The notes under the pieces were generated by a model. That model did not search any database and had not been told where the DNA came from. It saw only the letters and a list, made by a program, of their open reading frames with translations. Of a DNA stretch of 64,000 nucleotides, positions 54,025 to 63,620 are shown in pieces. This DNA comes from Tolumonas osonensis (GTDB taxonomy: Bacteria > Pseudomonadota > Gammaproteobacteria > Enterobacterales > Aeromonadaceae). The first letter of the stretch is position 1, and each line of letters opens with the position of its first letter. Both the position numbers and the translations under genes were made by a program. The stretch is taken from positions 1-64,000 of the forward strand of contig NZ_JACHGR010000006.1 in assembly GCF_014202415.1 (NCBI RefSeq), in the 5' to 3' direction.

Positions 54025-55644
54025 TCAGGCTGCTACCTCGAATGCTGCCCGGATCAGTCGTCGTGTATATTCCTCTTTCGGGTCGTCCATCACCGTGACG
54101 GTATCGCCCATTTCGACCAAATCTCCGTGTCGCATCACCATAATGCGGTGGCACAACGCTCTGACCACGCGTAAATCATGGCTGATAAACAGATAGGAGA
54201 GGTTATGTTTTTGCTGTAATTGCCGCAGCAGCTGGATGATCTGATTCTGAACGGACAAATCGAGCGCAGAGGTGGGTTCATCCAGCAGAATGAATTCCGG
54301 CTCCATCGCAATCGCCTTGGCGATCGCAATACGCTGACGCTGCCCGCCGGAGAACTCGTGCGGGAAGCGATCCATGGCAAAAGGCGCTAATCCGGATTCC
54401 TGCAATGCCTGAATGGCGCGTTGTTCTCGATCCGCAGCATCAGTGCCGATATTGTTGATGATCATCCCTTCCTGAATGATTTGGCGCACGGTCATACGCG
54501 GGTTCAGCGAAGAGAAGGGGTCCTGAAACACGATCTGCATGCGTTTGCGCAGCGGCCGCATCGCTTTGCGGTCACGGTCGTGCAGCGTGATGCCATCATA
54601 AGTCATTTCGCCTTCGGATTCGATCAGACGCAGAATGGCATGACCCAGTGTGGTTTTTCCGGAGCCGGATTCACCAACGATACCGAGCGTTTCGCCGCGA
54701 CGCAGTGTCAGATCCAGCCCTTTGACGGCATGGAAGCGCTTTTCCGGACGGCGCAACCAGCGGTTGGCGGTCTGAGTCACAAAAGAAACCTGCACATTTT
54801 TCCCTTCCAGAATTACCGGATTTTCAGCCGGGACAGCAGGTGCGGTGCCTTTCGGTTCGGAATTCAGCAGATGCTGTGTATAAGGGTGTGTTGGTGCCGT
54901 AAACAGGTTTTCGGTTTCGTTGTTTTCCACTACTTTACCGTGCTGCATCACATAGACCCAGTCGGCGTATTTACGCACGATGGTCAGATCGTGTGTGATC
55001 AGCAAAACGCCCATCTGGAATTTTTCCTGCAACCGTTTCAGCAGATTCAGTATTTCGGCCTGTACCGTCACATCCAGCGCGGTGGTGGGTTCATCCGCGA
55101 TCAGCAGGTCTGGTTTGTTCGCCAGCGCCATGGCGATCATCACGCGCTGACGCTGACCACCGGACATCTGATGCGGATACTGGTCAATGCGTTTTTCCGG
55201 ATCCGGCAGTTGCATCTCTTTCAGCAGCGACAGTACCTGTTCACGGATTTCCTGTTTGGATATGGTGCGGTTATGTTCACGGATAATTTCGCCGATCTGT
55301 TCACCCACGGTATAAATCGGGTTCAGCGATGTCATCGGTTCCTGGAAGATCATGCCGATCTTTTTGCCGCGGATTTTGCGCATCGCCTGCTCGTCATACT
55401 GGCTCATGTCTTCGCCATGCAGGGTGATGCGGGTCTCTTGGCCGACAATCGCACTCTTCGGCAGCAGCTTCATCAGCACACGGGCGGAGATCGATTTTCC
55501 TGAGCCGGATTCACCGACCAGCGCCACAGTCTGGCCTTTGTAGATTTTGAAGGAAACATCACGTACTGCCTGAGCAATACCGCCTTCCGTTCTGAAATCG
55601 ACCTGAATGTTTTCCGCGTTCACTAACAGGGTTTGTTCATTCAT
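54025..55644 (-). CDS. ABC transporter ATP-binding protein with two ATPase domains, oligopeptide family
   Basis: 539 residues: a fusion of two OppD/OppF-like ATPases. Domain 1: Walker A GESGSGKS, QMSGGQRQRV, Walker B LLIADEPTTALD. Domain 2: GESGSGKTT, EFSGGQRQRI, ILLDEPTSALDLS. Both carry the oligopeptide-family C-terminal extension (THPYTQHLLNSEP and EYTRRLI). It powers the transporter made by the two permeases upstream on the same strand, 14 nt away. Double ATPases of this class (YejF, GsiA, AgpD type) are common. Substrate judged to be alpha-galactosides from context. Confidence 0.92.
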   Translation of the reverse strand: MNEQTLLVNAENIQVDFRTEGGIAQAVRDVSFKIYKGQTVALVGESGSGKSISARVLMKLLPKSAIVGQETRITLHGEDMSQYDEQAMRKIRGKKIGMIFQEPMTSLNPIYTVGEQIGEIIREHNRTISKQEIREQVLSLLKEMQLPDPEKRIDQYPHQMSGGQRQRVMIAMALANKPDLLIADEPTTALDVTVQAEILNLLKRLQEKFQMGVLLITHDLTIVRKYADWVYVMQHGKVVENNETENLFTAPTHPYTQHLLNSEPKGTAPAVPAENPVILEGKNVQVSFVTQTANRWLRRPEKRFHAVKGLDLTLRRGETLGIVGESGSGKTTLGHAILRLIESEGEMTYDGITLHDRDRKAMRPLRKRMQIVFQDPFSSLNPRMTVRQIIQEGMIINNIGTDAADREQRAIQALQESGLAPFAMDRFPHEFSGGQRQRIAIAKAIAMEPEFILLDEPTSALDLSVQNQIIQLLRQLQQKHNLSYLFISHDLRVVRALCHRIMVMRHGDLVEMGDTVTVMDDPKEEYTRRLIRAAFEVAA

Positions 55645-55658
55645 CTTAAAATCCTCGC

Positions 55659-56783
55659 CTAACGACCTGAGTACGGATCAACCGCATCGCGCAGACCGTC
55701 ACCGGCAGCGTTGAAAACCAAAACTGAAACCAGAATGAAGCCTACAGGGGCCAGCAGCCATGGGTAAGAACCCAGTACCTGATAATCACGGGCCGCATTC
55801 AGTAACAAACCGAGACTGATCATTGGCGGACGAATCCCAACGCCGAGGAAGCTCAGGAAACTTTCCGTCAGGATGAAAGTCGGGATCATGCCGGTCGCAA
55901 CCACAATCACATGTGACATCACGTTCGGCAGAATGTGATGCACTACAATACGACTGTCAGAAGCACCGGCAGCAATCGCGGATTTCACATAGTCCATTTC
56001 CCGTAACACCAGCGCTTTACCGCGCACTTCACGCGCCAGTTGCGCCCATTTCAGACAGCCCAGCAACAGCACGAACAGGACGAAGGTAGTTTGTGGTGAC
56101 ACCGTTTTCGGCAAAATCGCAATCACCGACAGATACAGCGGCAACTCCGGGAACGCCAGCATCAACTCAACCACACGCTGGATCCATAAGTCCGCCTTAC
56201 CGCCCAGATAACCAGAGGTGATACCAACCAGACTACCGACAATCACACAGATAGAGGTGATCAACCCGGCCATCAGCAAGGTGACGCCCATACCATGGAA
56301 GATACGGCTCAGCTCATCACGGCCCATCCCGTCAGTACCGAGAATGTAGATTTTCTGGTTATCCTGCGCGGTAAACAGATGGGTATTGAAGGTCATGCCG
56401 AGGAAGGAATATTCCCAGCCTTCACTGAAAAATTGCAGATAGACCTTTTTCTCGGTGTTCTGCACATATTTTGGTTCAAATGTTTCCGGATCAAAGGTGG
56501 TTTCATACGGATAAACAAACGGACGGACCGAAAAACCCTCATCACTGAAGAAATGGATACCCTGCGGTGGCAGGTAAACATCTTCATTACTGCGCTGCGC
56601 CGGATCCTGCGGTGCAAAGAAAGAGGCAAAGATAGCCAGAACCAGCATGGCCAGAATCAGCCACATAGAAACCAGCGCTAATTTATTACGTTTAAAACGA
56701 CGCCAGACCAGAGCCAGATAACGCTCGTCGTTTGATTTTGGCCGTTCACGCGGATCCTGTTCCAGGATGATTTCAGATTGCAT
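55659..56783 (-). CDS. ABC transporter permease, OppC/DppC type
   Basis: 374 residues from ATG 56783, with GGAG 8 nt upstream (a GTG at 56795 is the alternative). N-terminal cytoplasmic segment and first helix (LALVSMWLILAMLVLAIFASF), a periplasmic loop of ~100 residues, then five helices. The EAA motif is EMDYVKSAIAAGASDSRIVVHHILPN. The long loop is like that of YejE and the alpha-galactoside permease AgpC rather than DppC. Partner of the OppB-type permease 27 bp upstream. Confidence 0.9.
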   Translation of the reverse strand: MQSEIILEQDPRERPKSNDERYLALVWRRFKRNKLALVSMWLILAMLVLAIFASFFAPQDPAQRSNEDVYLPPQGIHFFSDEGFSVRPFVYPYETTFDPETFEPKYVQNTEKKVYLQFFSEGWEYSFLGMTFNTHLFTAQDNQKIYILGTDGMGRDELSRIFHGMGVTLLMAGLITSICVIVGSLVGITSGYLGGKADLWIQRVVELMLAFPELPLYLSVIAILPKTVSPQTTFVLFVLLLGCLKWAQLAREVRGKALVLREMDYVKSAIAAGASDSRIVVHHILPNVMSHVIVVATGMIPTFILTESFLSFLGVGIRPPMISLGLLLNAARDYQVLGSYPWLLAPVGFILVSVLVFNAAGDGLRDAVDPYSGR

Positions 56784-56810
56784 AGTGTTCTCCACGATAA
56801 AAACCTCTTA

Positions 56811-57809
56811 TCAGGACAGACGGACACGAGGGTCCAGTAAGGCCAGCGTGATATCAGCGATCAGATTACCGATCACCAGTGTGGTAGCCAGAATGAGCAT
56901 GCATGAAGCGACGACAAAAACGTCCTGATCCTGCATGGCCTGGACAATTAGCGGACCGACGGTTGGCAGGGCAAAGACAATCGCGATTTCCAGCTCACCG
57001 GCAATCATGTAGGGCAGGGCAACCCCCTGGAACATGATCATCGGATGCAGGGCATTTGGTACGATATGACGGAACAGCACCCGCATCGGTGACAGGCCTT
57101 TGGCACGAGCTGTTTCAACATATTGTGCCTGCATCACGTCCAGCATGTTGGAGCGCATCACACGCAGGTTCTGCGCCATACCACCGAAGATAGCCACTAG
57201 CAGTACCGGCCAGATATGAACCAACAGGTTGCCGAATTTAGCCAGACTCCAGGGTGCCATGGTGTATTCCGGCGAAAACAGCGCTGCGACGTTGGTCGAA
57301 TTGAAATGGAAAACCAGCAGGTAGAGCATGATCAACGCCAGCACAAAGCGGGGCGTGGTCATGCCGATAAAGGCAAAGATGGTCACTACGGTATCGGCAA
57401 TACTGTATTGCCGGGTGGCCACAAAAATACCGAGCAAAGTACCGATCACGGTGGAACCGAAATGGCACATCAGCGCGATCAGCAAGGTCATTGGCAGGCG
57501 ATCCATGATCAGCTGACTGATAGGCTTGTTATAGGTATAAGAATCGCCGAAATCGCCTTTGGTCACGATATTGCCGACCCAACGGACATACTGCATTGGC
57601 AATGGCGCATTCATGCCGTGATCTTCACGATATTTGTCCGCCATTTGTTGAGCATCCTGCTCACTCATCCCAGACATGGTAATGGCCTGACTCTTCACCC
57701 GGTCGGCATAATCTCCCGGCGGGATCTGGATCAAAAAGAACGAAATCATACTGAGGATGAGCAGCAAAGGGATCGCAGCCAGCAAGCGCTTGATGATAAA
57801 ACCGAACAT
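56811..57809 (-). CDS. ABC transporter permease, OppB/DppB type
   Basis: 332 residues with six predicted helices. N-terminus MFGFIIKRLLAAIPLLLILSMISFFLIQIPPGDYAD is standard for the B-type permease. The EAA loop is AQYVETARAKGLSPMRVLFRHIVPNALHPMI. AAGGAATG precedes the ATG. It is separated from the binding-protein gene by 203 bp holding a hairpin and a palindromic repeat, which should lower its expression relative to the binding protein. Confidence 0.92.
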   Translation of the reverse strand: MFGFIIKRLLAAIPLLLILSMISFFLIQIPPGDYADRVKSQAITMSGMSEQDAQQMADKYREDHGMNAPLPMQYVRWVGNIVTKGDFGDSYTYNKPISQLIMDRLPMTLLIALMCHFGSTVIGTLLGIFVATRQYSIADTVVTIFAFIGMTTPRFVLALIMLYLLVFHFNSTNVAALFSPEYTMAPWSLAKFGNLLVHIWPVLLVAIFGGMAQNLRVMRSNMLDVMQAQYVETARAKGLSPMRVLFRHIVPNALHPMIMFQGVALPYMIAGELEIAIVFALPTVGPLIVQAMQDQDVFVVASCMLILATTLVIGNLIADITLALLDPRVRLS

Positions 57810-57829
57810 AGTGCATTCCTTGTTGACGG

Positions 57830-57856
57830 CCGGTCACGACAACATTCTGTGACCGG
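57830..57856 (-). other. Stem-loop upstream of the B-type permease gene
   Basis: Perfect 8-bp stem CCGGTCAC / GTGACCGG with an 11-nt loop, between the binding-protein and permease genes. Probably affects mRNA stability or partial termination. Confidence 0.6.
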
Positions 57857-57867
57857 TTTGTTAACTC

Positions 57868-57991
57868 TACCCTTCGTACTTGAAGTTGCAGCATCGTTGA
57901 CGGCGTTTACTCACCCCAATCACATAGTATCTCTATGCTCATGGGGATTCGCTCACTTGTCGTCTTGCTGTAACTCCAATTACTTTGGGTA
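57868..57991. repeat. 124-bp palindromic intergenic repeat, YPAL-like
   Basis: Outer arms TACCCTTCGTACTTGAAGTT... and ...AATTACTTTGGGTA are imperfect inverted repeats of about 26 bp (TACCC/GGGTA at the tips). The core 57914-57946 is a nested perfect inverted repeat: CCCCA, CATAG, then CTATG, TGGGG. I recognise this as the type of palindromic repeat found in many copies in Yersinia and related enterobacteria. Copy number in this genome is unknown. It lies inside the transport operon. Confidence 0.75.
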
Positions 57992-58012
57992 TCCAACTTA
58001 TTGATCAACTGC

Positions 58013-60064
58013 TTATTCAGGGAGTTTGCCTGGCATCAGTTCTTCAACCGGAGCAGATTTCGGATCGATCCAGATACGCTCACGCATAATAGAATCTTCT
58101 GCCCACTGGAAGCTCATGATTGGCGTTCCTGGTGGCACGTTTTTCAGGCGTTTGTTCAAAATCAGTGCCCCTGGCACAGATACCAGACCAACGTGGTACA
58201 CATTATCGGTAAATACCTTGTTGTATTTATTGAGAATTTCCAGCTGTTTGCTCAGGTCTGGCTCGTGCTGGAACTGGTTGATCAGGCTGACCAGTTCTTT
58301 TTCAAATGGCAGCAGATTCTGCGGTTTGGCTTTGGTGCCTTTATGCCAGTACGGCGTCTGATCGTGTACCGGAGCCAGCGCTTCAGCCAGCTGAACTGGC
58401 TGAATGTATTCATTGTCGTTCCGGCGGATAAAGAAATCATAAGAACTGGCACCCAGTGCGGCATCAACCTGAGCTCCCTGCATTGGCCGCGGGATCAGCT
58501 TGATACCGACTTCGCGCAGCATGGAAACCAGACCTTCGGACAGAGAAGTTTCACCCGGGCCATCCGGTGTGATCATGGTGATTTCCAGATCCTGACCTTT
58601 GGTCGGGCCGTCAGTCCAGTTCACAATGCCGTTACCATCGGTGTCTTTTAAGCCGAGATCCGCCAGTAATTCTTTGGCCAGTTTCGGGTTGTAACCGTAG
58701 TAAACAACGGAACCATCATTCACCACCCCTTCCGGATAAAGACCACCGGCATACGGACGTGAAAATGGACCTCGAACCATGGTCTGACCCAGTGCATTAC
58801 GATCGATGGCGTGACTGATGGCCTGACGGAATTTCAGCTGACGATTCAGCAGACGGATCGCTTTTTCACGATCGTCACCGGCACCCAGATCTTCCGACAG
58901 GTTCATAAACAGCGACCAGCCTAAGAAGCGTGGACTGAAATCCAGACGGGCAGGTGAATCCGCTTGTTTCGATTTTTTGATCGACTCAACGTAGTTGGTC
59001 GTGTTTTCCATGTTGGCGTAATCAGCGTTACCTGCGACGGTCTGTACTTCACGGTCGGTCCAGGTGGAGAGTTTGAAGCGCAGTTCATCCATGTAAGGCA
59101 GTTGCTGGCCTTTTTCGTCGACTTTCCAGTAGTAAGGATTACGGCGCAGCACGATCATCTGGTCAGCTTTGTGGTAAACCGGCACCCAGGCACCCATGGT
59201 GACTACCGGCATCTTGTCGGCAGGCAGGGCATTGGCATAACTGCTGTAAGTGGCGTCTTTATTGTACTTAGGATGGAACTGTTTCAGCACGTGTGCCGGG
59301 CCCGGACACATGCGGAAGAAGGCCATGCTGTACAGATACTGGGTCGGACGCGGTTCTTGGAAGGTCCAGCGGATCGTGTTTTTATCCACGGCTTCCAGCG
59401 TCGTGCCTTTGCCATAGGTATCGGCATTCGCCCAGGCAGTAACATGCGGATCCAGAATATTGTCATTCCACAGGAACATCACGTCATCGGATGAGAACGG
59501 CTTACCATCCGACCATTTGGCATCTTCAATCAGATGCATCGTCAGCTGTTTACCGTCATCAGACCATTCCCAGCTTTTCGCCAGGTTCGGCAGCGGCGTC
59601 TGTTCTTCTTTTTTGATGGTGGTCAGCGGACCGGTACGGGTCAGACATTCTGCCACGGTATATTCAGTGCCACCCCAGCCTGAATTTTTACCGGCGTTAT
59701 AGTTCCAGCCTTCCGGACGACCACCGCTCACCATGCGGAATACGCCACCATAAACACCCGGACCATCCGGCATACCTTTGCTGTTAAATACCATCGGCTC
59801 TTTCGGCAGACGATCCTTTACCGGCGGCAGCTTGCCTTCTTTAACCAGCTTGTTTATCCATTCCGGTTCTGAATAAGAAGGTAATGCTTTGAATTCCATC
59901 AGATCTTTCTGTGACAGTAACATCGCTTTCCCTTGTCCGGGGAAGGGCTGTCCTTTCGGTAACGCAGCTGGTTCAGCGTCTGCGGCAAAGGCATGAGGTA
60001 CCATGCCGAGAACACCTGCAACGCAAAGTGACAATAAGCTGACTTTGAATGTGTGTTGTTTCAT
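58013..60064 (-). CDS. Periplasmic substrate-binding protein, SBP_bac_5 family, probable alpha-galactoside binding
   Basis: 683 residues, long for the family, where peptide-binding proteins have about 540. Signal peptide MKQHTFKVSLLSLCVAGVLG...AFA, cleaved near residue 27. Family features: LAKSWEWSDDGKQLTMHLIEDAKWSDGKPFSSDDVMF and FRQAISHAIDRNALG. Large binding proteins of this subgroup include AgpA of Sinorhizobium, which brings in melibiose and raffinose with peptide-type permeases. Position between GH36 and the permease genes supports the same role here; peptide binding cannot be excluded by sequence. Confidence 0.82.
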   Translation of the reverse strand: MKQHTFKVSLLSLCVAGVLGMVPHAFAADAEPAALPKGQPFPGQGKAMLLSQKDLMEFKALPSYSEPEWINKLVKEGKLPPVKDRLPKEPMVFNSKGMPDGPGVYGGVFRMVSGGRPEGWNYNAGKNSGWGGTEYTVAECLTRTGPLTTIKKEEQTPLPNLAKSWEWSDDGKQLTMHLIEDAKWSDGKPFSSDDVMFLWNDNILDPHVTAWANADTYGKGTTLEAVDKNTIRWTFQEPRPTQYLYSMAFFRMCPGPAHVLKQFHPKYNKDATYSSYANALPADKMPVVTMGAWVPVYHKADQMIVLRRNPYYWKVDEKGQQLPYMDELRFKLSTWTDREVQTVAGNADYANMENTTNYVESIKKSKQADSPARLDFSPRFLGWSLFMNLSEDLGAGDDREKAIRLLNRQLKFRQAISHAIDRNALGQTMVRGPFSRPYAGGLYPEGVVNDGSVVYYGYNPKLAKELLADLGLKDTDGNGIVNWTDGPTKGQDLEITMITPDGPGETSLSEGLVSMLREVGIKLIPRPMQGAQVDAALGASSYDFFIRRNDNEYIQPVQLAEALAPVHDQTPYWHKGTKAKPQNLLPFEKELVSLINQFQHEPDLSKQLEILNKYNKVFTDNVYHVGLVSVPGALILNKRLKNVPPGTPIMSFQWAEDSIMRERIWIDPKSAPVEELMPGKLPE

Positions 60065-60178
60065 TCGCTTATCCTTGTTATTTACTTAGCGAGATTTCTC
60101 TCTTTCTAAATCTGAAGCGGCTACGGCACAGTATTCCGTATTCAGATCCTGATTCATTTCAGGTAAGCGCCGAGGCGC

Positions 60179-62296
60179 TTACACAGCTTCCAATTTGACT
60201 AGCAGCGCACTTTCCGGGTCCATTACCGGCAGGGCAATACCTGCCTTGGCCAGCCAGGCTCCACTCAGCGTAGTTTCTTCTTCCAGCCACAGCGGCAGTT
60301 TTTTCATCACGCCACCGGTACGCAGTGTGGCCGGTTGATCCAACACTTGCAGACGATACTGTTTCGCCGGGTCCAGACCAGCCAGACGCGCAGTACCGGA
60401 GAGGGTATAAGTTGGCATCGCCAGCTGGCTGAACAGGAAGACGGCACTGGTTTTATCCTGGGCAATCACGCCGTTGATCTGCAAGGCCGGGTCGTGGTGA
60501 TCGATGCGAACCACGTTGCCACTGTGCAGCAGCGGACGCAGCTGTTTATGCAGCGCAATGTAATGAGTGAAACCGGCTTGTTCTTCGGCACTCTCCTTGA
60601 CCGGATCCAGTTCGACGCCCATATGACCAAACAGGGCAGTCAGACCGCGGAAGCCGATGCTGTGTGTGCGGCGGGTACAGTGACAATGACGGCCACCAAT
60701 ATGTGCGCCCATGACCTCTGGCGGGAAGAAATAGCTCATGCCACGCTGGATATGCTGCCGTTCCAGCGCATCGTTATTGTCGGAAGTCCAGAAACGGTGA
60801 GTGCGTTTCAGGATTTCATAATCGATACGACCACCACCGGACGCGCAAGACTCAAATTCCACTTTCGGATGACGCTGACCCAGCTCATCAAACAGGTCAT
60901 ACAGCGCTTTAGTCTGACCATCCAGCGCCGCGTAACCGTCATGACCAGGCTGAACGACTTCGCGGTTCATATCCCATTTCACATAGGCGATGTCATAGCG
61001 GCTCAGCAGATCATCCAGACGTTCCAGCAGATAATCGAAAACTTCCGGTTTTTGCAGATCCAGCACGTACTGATAGCGTCCAGTCGGTTGCTGATAACCG
61101 GCGACAGCCAGTAACCATTCTGGATGTGCGCGGAACAGATCGGAGTCCGGGTTGATCATTTCCGGTTCAACCCAGATACCGAATTCCATGCCTAAACCAC
61201 GAACATGATTGACCACCGGTTCCAGCCCATTTGGGTATTTTTTGGTATCCAGATACCAGTCGCCTAACGCGGCCAGATCATTGTTACGACCTTTAAACCA
61301 GCCATCATCAATGATGAAACGTTCCACACCCAGCTCGGCGGCGCGGCTGGCCATCTGCATGATGTATTCCGGATCGTGATCAAAATAGATCCCTTCCCAG
61401 GTATTCAGATGTACCGGACGCGGCTTGTTTTCCGGGAAGTGAACGATCTGATCACGGACAAACTGATGGAATGAATGACTCATGCCGTTCAGGCCCTGCG
61501 CACTGTAGGTCGCATAAACCCACGGTGTACTGATGCTTTCACCTTCCGCCAACACAATTTCGCCGGCGAAATAGAGCGCTTCTGCCTGTACAAAACGACG
61601 GCCATCGGTTTTCACATCAGACCGCAGACGGTGGTTACCACTCCATGCCAGATGGACACCCCAGACTTCGCCTTGCTGTTCGCTAAAACCGGCAGCGCCT
61701 TGCATAAAACCCGGGAAATATTCATGCGACGTACGGCCACGGCGGTTTTCCTGCTGATAGCCACCATGTTTCACTTCTACGCGATGTGGCTGGAATTCAC
61801 GCACCCAGCGACCATGGAAGGCCATCAGCTCATCAGCACGCTCTGGCAATGGCAAGGTTACGGCCAGGCGATCCACCTGATAATCTTCAGACTTCAGGTT
61901 GGTCAGCGTGTGGCGAACCTGCAGCACATCGGTTTTCGGATCCAGATTCAGTTCACAAACCAGACGCAGGCCGGCAACCGGATCTTCCGTGGTGATCAGC
62001 AGATTATTGTTGTCCTGCTGCAGTGATTTGAAATTGAATACTGGAGACCAGTCCAGTCCCTGACGATGGCCTTCCATACCCGGACTGCTGAATACGCCAC
62101 GGCCCTGTTCCGGGCTCAATGTCACCGGTGTATCCACGTCCAGGCGACCATTCGGCACTGCACGCTTTACTGCCTGAATCGCAGCGGCATCGACACCGGA
62201 AATTTTGTCGCCCCAATATAAAATCTCAACGACAGGCGAGATCTGAAGAATCAGATCTGACGTCTTGCCTTGCAGATGAACTACGTTGTCCTTCAT
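60179..62296 (-). CDS. Alpha-galactosidase, GH36
   Basis: About 705 residues; E. coli RafA has 708. N-terminal beta-sandwich (~1-300) and a catalytic barrel. The nucleophile is in AYVKWDMNRE; the acid/base is in RFWTSDNNDALER; SCASGGGRID is the third hallmark. It releases galactose from melibiose, raffinose or stachyose. No signal peptide: cytoplasmic. Start is uncertain. ATG 62296 lies 10 nt after GGAG; ATG 62305 is only 2 nt away from it. Two palindromic operators for a LacI-type repressor precede it. Followed by the binding-protein gene on the same strand. Confidence 0.92.
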   Translation of the reverse strand: MKDNVVHLQGKTSDLILQISPVVEILYWGDKISGVDAAAIQAVKRAVPNGRLDVDTPVTLSPEQGRGVFSSPGMEGHRQGLDWSPVFNFKSLQQDNNNLLITTEDPVAGLRLVCELNLDPKTDVLQVRHTLTNLKSEDYQVDRLAVTLPLPERADELMAFHGRWVREFQPHRVEVKHGGYQQENRRGRTSHEYFPGFMQGAAGFSEQQGEVWGVHLAWSGNHRLRSDVKTDGRRFVQAEALYFAGEIVLAEGESISTPWVYATYSAQGLNGMSHSFHQFVRDQIVHFPENKPRPVHLNTWEGIYFDHDPEYIMQMASRAAELGVERFIIDDGWFKGRNNDLAALGDWYLDTKKYPNGLEPVVNHVRGLGMEFGIWVEPEMINPDSDLFRAHPEWLLAVAGYQQPTGRYQYVLDLQKPEVFDYLLERLDDLLSRYDIAYVKWDMNREVVQPGHDGYAALDGQTKALYDLFDELGQRHPKVEFESCASGGGRIDYEILKRTHRFWTSDNNDALERQHIQRGMSYFFPPEVMGAHIGGRHCHCTRRTHSIGFRGLTALFGHMGVELDPVKESAEEQAGFTHYIALHKQLRPLLHSGNVVRIDHHDPALQINGVIAQDKTSAVFLFSQLAMPTYTLSGTARLAGLDPAKQYRLQVLDQPATLRTGGVMKKLPLWLEEETTLSGAWLAKAGIALPVMDPESALLVKLEAV

Positions 62297-62356
62297 TGTT
62301 CGCATACTCCGTCAGGGAATCGGTTTAAACGGTAACTCTGATGGCGAGAAGGTATT

Positions 62357-62391
62357 CCAAAACGTTTCGGATCAATACCGAAACGTTTTGG
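62357..62391 (-). promoter_or_regulatory. Pair of LacI-type operators upstream of the GH36 gene
   Basis: CCAAAACGTTTCGG (62357-62370) and CCGAAACGTTTTGG (62378-62391) are exact reverse complements of each other, each with the LacI/GalR-type core AAACGTTT, spaced exactly 21 bp (two helical turns). A weaker TGTGA half-site follows at 62395-62399. Confidence 0.8.
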
Positions 62392-62443
62392 ATTTGTGAT
62401 TAAACGCAAAATGGCATCAATTCTGGGAATATAAATGGGAGCT

Positions 62444-62457
62444 GGTTAACGTTTTGG
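62444..62457 (-). promoter_or_regulatory. Third LacI-type operator near the regulator's 3' end
   Basis: GGTTAACGTTTTGG shares AACGTTTTGG with the two downstream operators and lies 18 bp beyond the lacI stop codon. It could allow looping or tighter repression. Confidence 0.5.
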
Positions 62458-62475
62458 AACGGAAATTATGAGAGG

Positions 62476-63495
62476 TCAGGAAGCAGTACGCAGGTCTTTT
62501 ACCGTGTTTCCTTCGACAATCTCGGGTTCCCAAAGTACATGCAGATTTTCCGGTTTCTCGCCGCGAATGAGCGCCAGCGTCATGTCGGCAATCTGTTTGC
62601 TTTTCTTTTCGGAGGTAGACAGCTGTACGCTGGTCATGTGCTTGTCAGAATAGGTATCCGGCGGTAAACCATCATAGGCAATAAAAGAGATATCCTCGCC
62701 GGGAATCAGTCCTGCCTGTTCCGCGACCATGATGGCACCATCTGCCAACATGCTGCTGTCGACCAGAATAGCGGTAGGACGATCTGGGTAGGTGAGGATC
62801 TGCTTCATTGCCGTCATTCCGCTGCGGCGATTGCGGGCGCACTGCAGAATATAATGTTCAGGTACTGCAATGCCTGCTGCGTTCATTTCCTGGATAAAAC
62901 CATCTTTACGCTGGCTGATAAAAGCTCGTTCATCGTTGCCCCCCAGATAGGCGATCTGTCGGTGGCCCTTGTCCAGTAGATAACGCACAGCGCGCCGGCT
63001 GCCAATTTCACAGTCAAAGTCAATCCAGGCATACGGCTTGCTGGTATTGCAACGCCCGAAAGAGAGGAATTTGTGGCCGCGGGATTGCAGATAATTGATA
63101 CGGGGATCTTCGTTCATGACGTCCATGACGATCAGCGCGTCAACCCGGCCACTTTCTATCAAACTGACATAGGGAGAATGTCCGTGGTGTTCCTGATCCG
63201 ATACCATGACGATATCAATATTAAAATCGGCAAACGCACTGGTGATATTCGCGACAATATCCAGCAGATTCGGGTCATACAACGCGGCGGTCACCATCGG
63301 ATAAACCAGGCCGACCGCATCCGTTCTGCCGGTTTTCAAACGTCGAGCCGAGGCATTGGGCAGATAGCCGCGAGCTTCTGCAGCCGCCATGATCAGCTGG
63401 CGGGTATGTTCCGCCACATCACTGTAGCCATTAAGGCCACGGCTGACGGTGGTGATCGAAATACCTAATTCCTGAGCAATAGCTTTCAGCGACAT
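62476..63495 (-). CDS. LacI-family repressor of the alpha-galactoside genes
   Basis: 339 residues. Helix-turn-helix LKAIAQELGISITTVSRGLNGYSDV, hinge ARRLKTGRTDAVG, then the sugar-binding domain (PNLLDIVANITSAFADFNIDIVM, RAVRYLLDKGHRQIAYLGG, AYDGLPPDTY). It is transcribed in the same direction as the GH36 gene, whose promoter region carries matching operators. The closest known types are RafR/AglR repressors responding to alpha-galactosides; this ligand assignment is inferred from the neighbourhood. Confidence 0.9.
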   Translation of the reverse strand: MSLKAIAQELGISITTVSRGLNGYSDVAEHTRQLIMAAAEARGYLPNASARRLKTGRTDAVGLVYPMVTAALYDPNLLDIVANITSAFADFNIDIVMVSDQEHHGHSPYVSLIESGRVDALIVMDVMNEDPRINYLQSRGHKFLSFGRCNTSKPYAWIDFDCEIGSRRAVRYLLDKGHRQIAYLGGNDERAFISQRKDGFIQEMNAAGIAVPEHYILQCARNRRSGMTAMKQILTYPDRPTAILVDSSMLADGAIMVAEQAGLIPGEDISFIAYDGLPPDTYSDKHMTSVQLSTSEKKSKQIADMTLALIRGEKPENLHVLWEPEIVEGNTVKDLRTAS

Positions 63496-63620
63496 AATTC
63501 TCTACAGCAAAAAGAGGATACAACCCGAACCAACGACTTTATGGGATAAAAATATTCTTTTCCATCTATCCGGGGCAAACAGCATAAATCTCTGCTTAAC
63601 TCTGTGAGCTGGCGCCAAAA

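Noticed and set aside
54421-55503. Long open frame of 360 codons on the plus strand
   Set aside because: Lies wholly antisense to the double ATPase gene, whose motifs are complete. The plus-strand product is rich in His, Phe and Arg with no recognisable domain.
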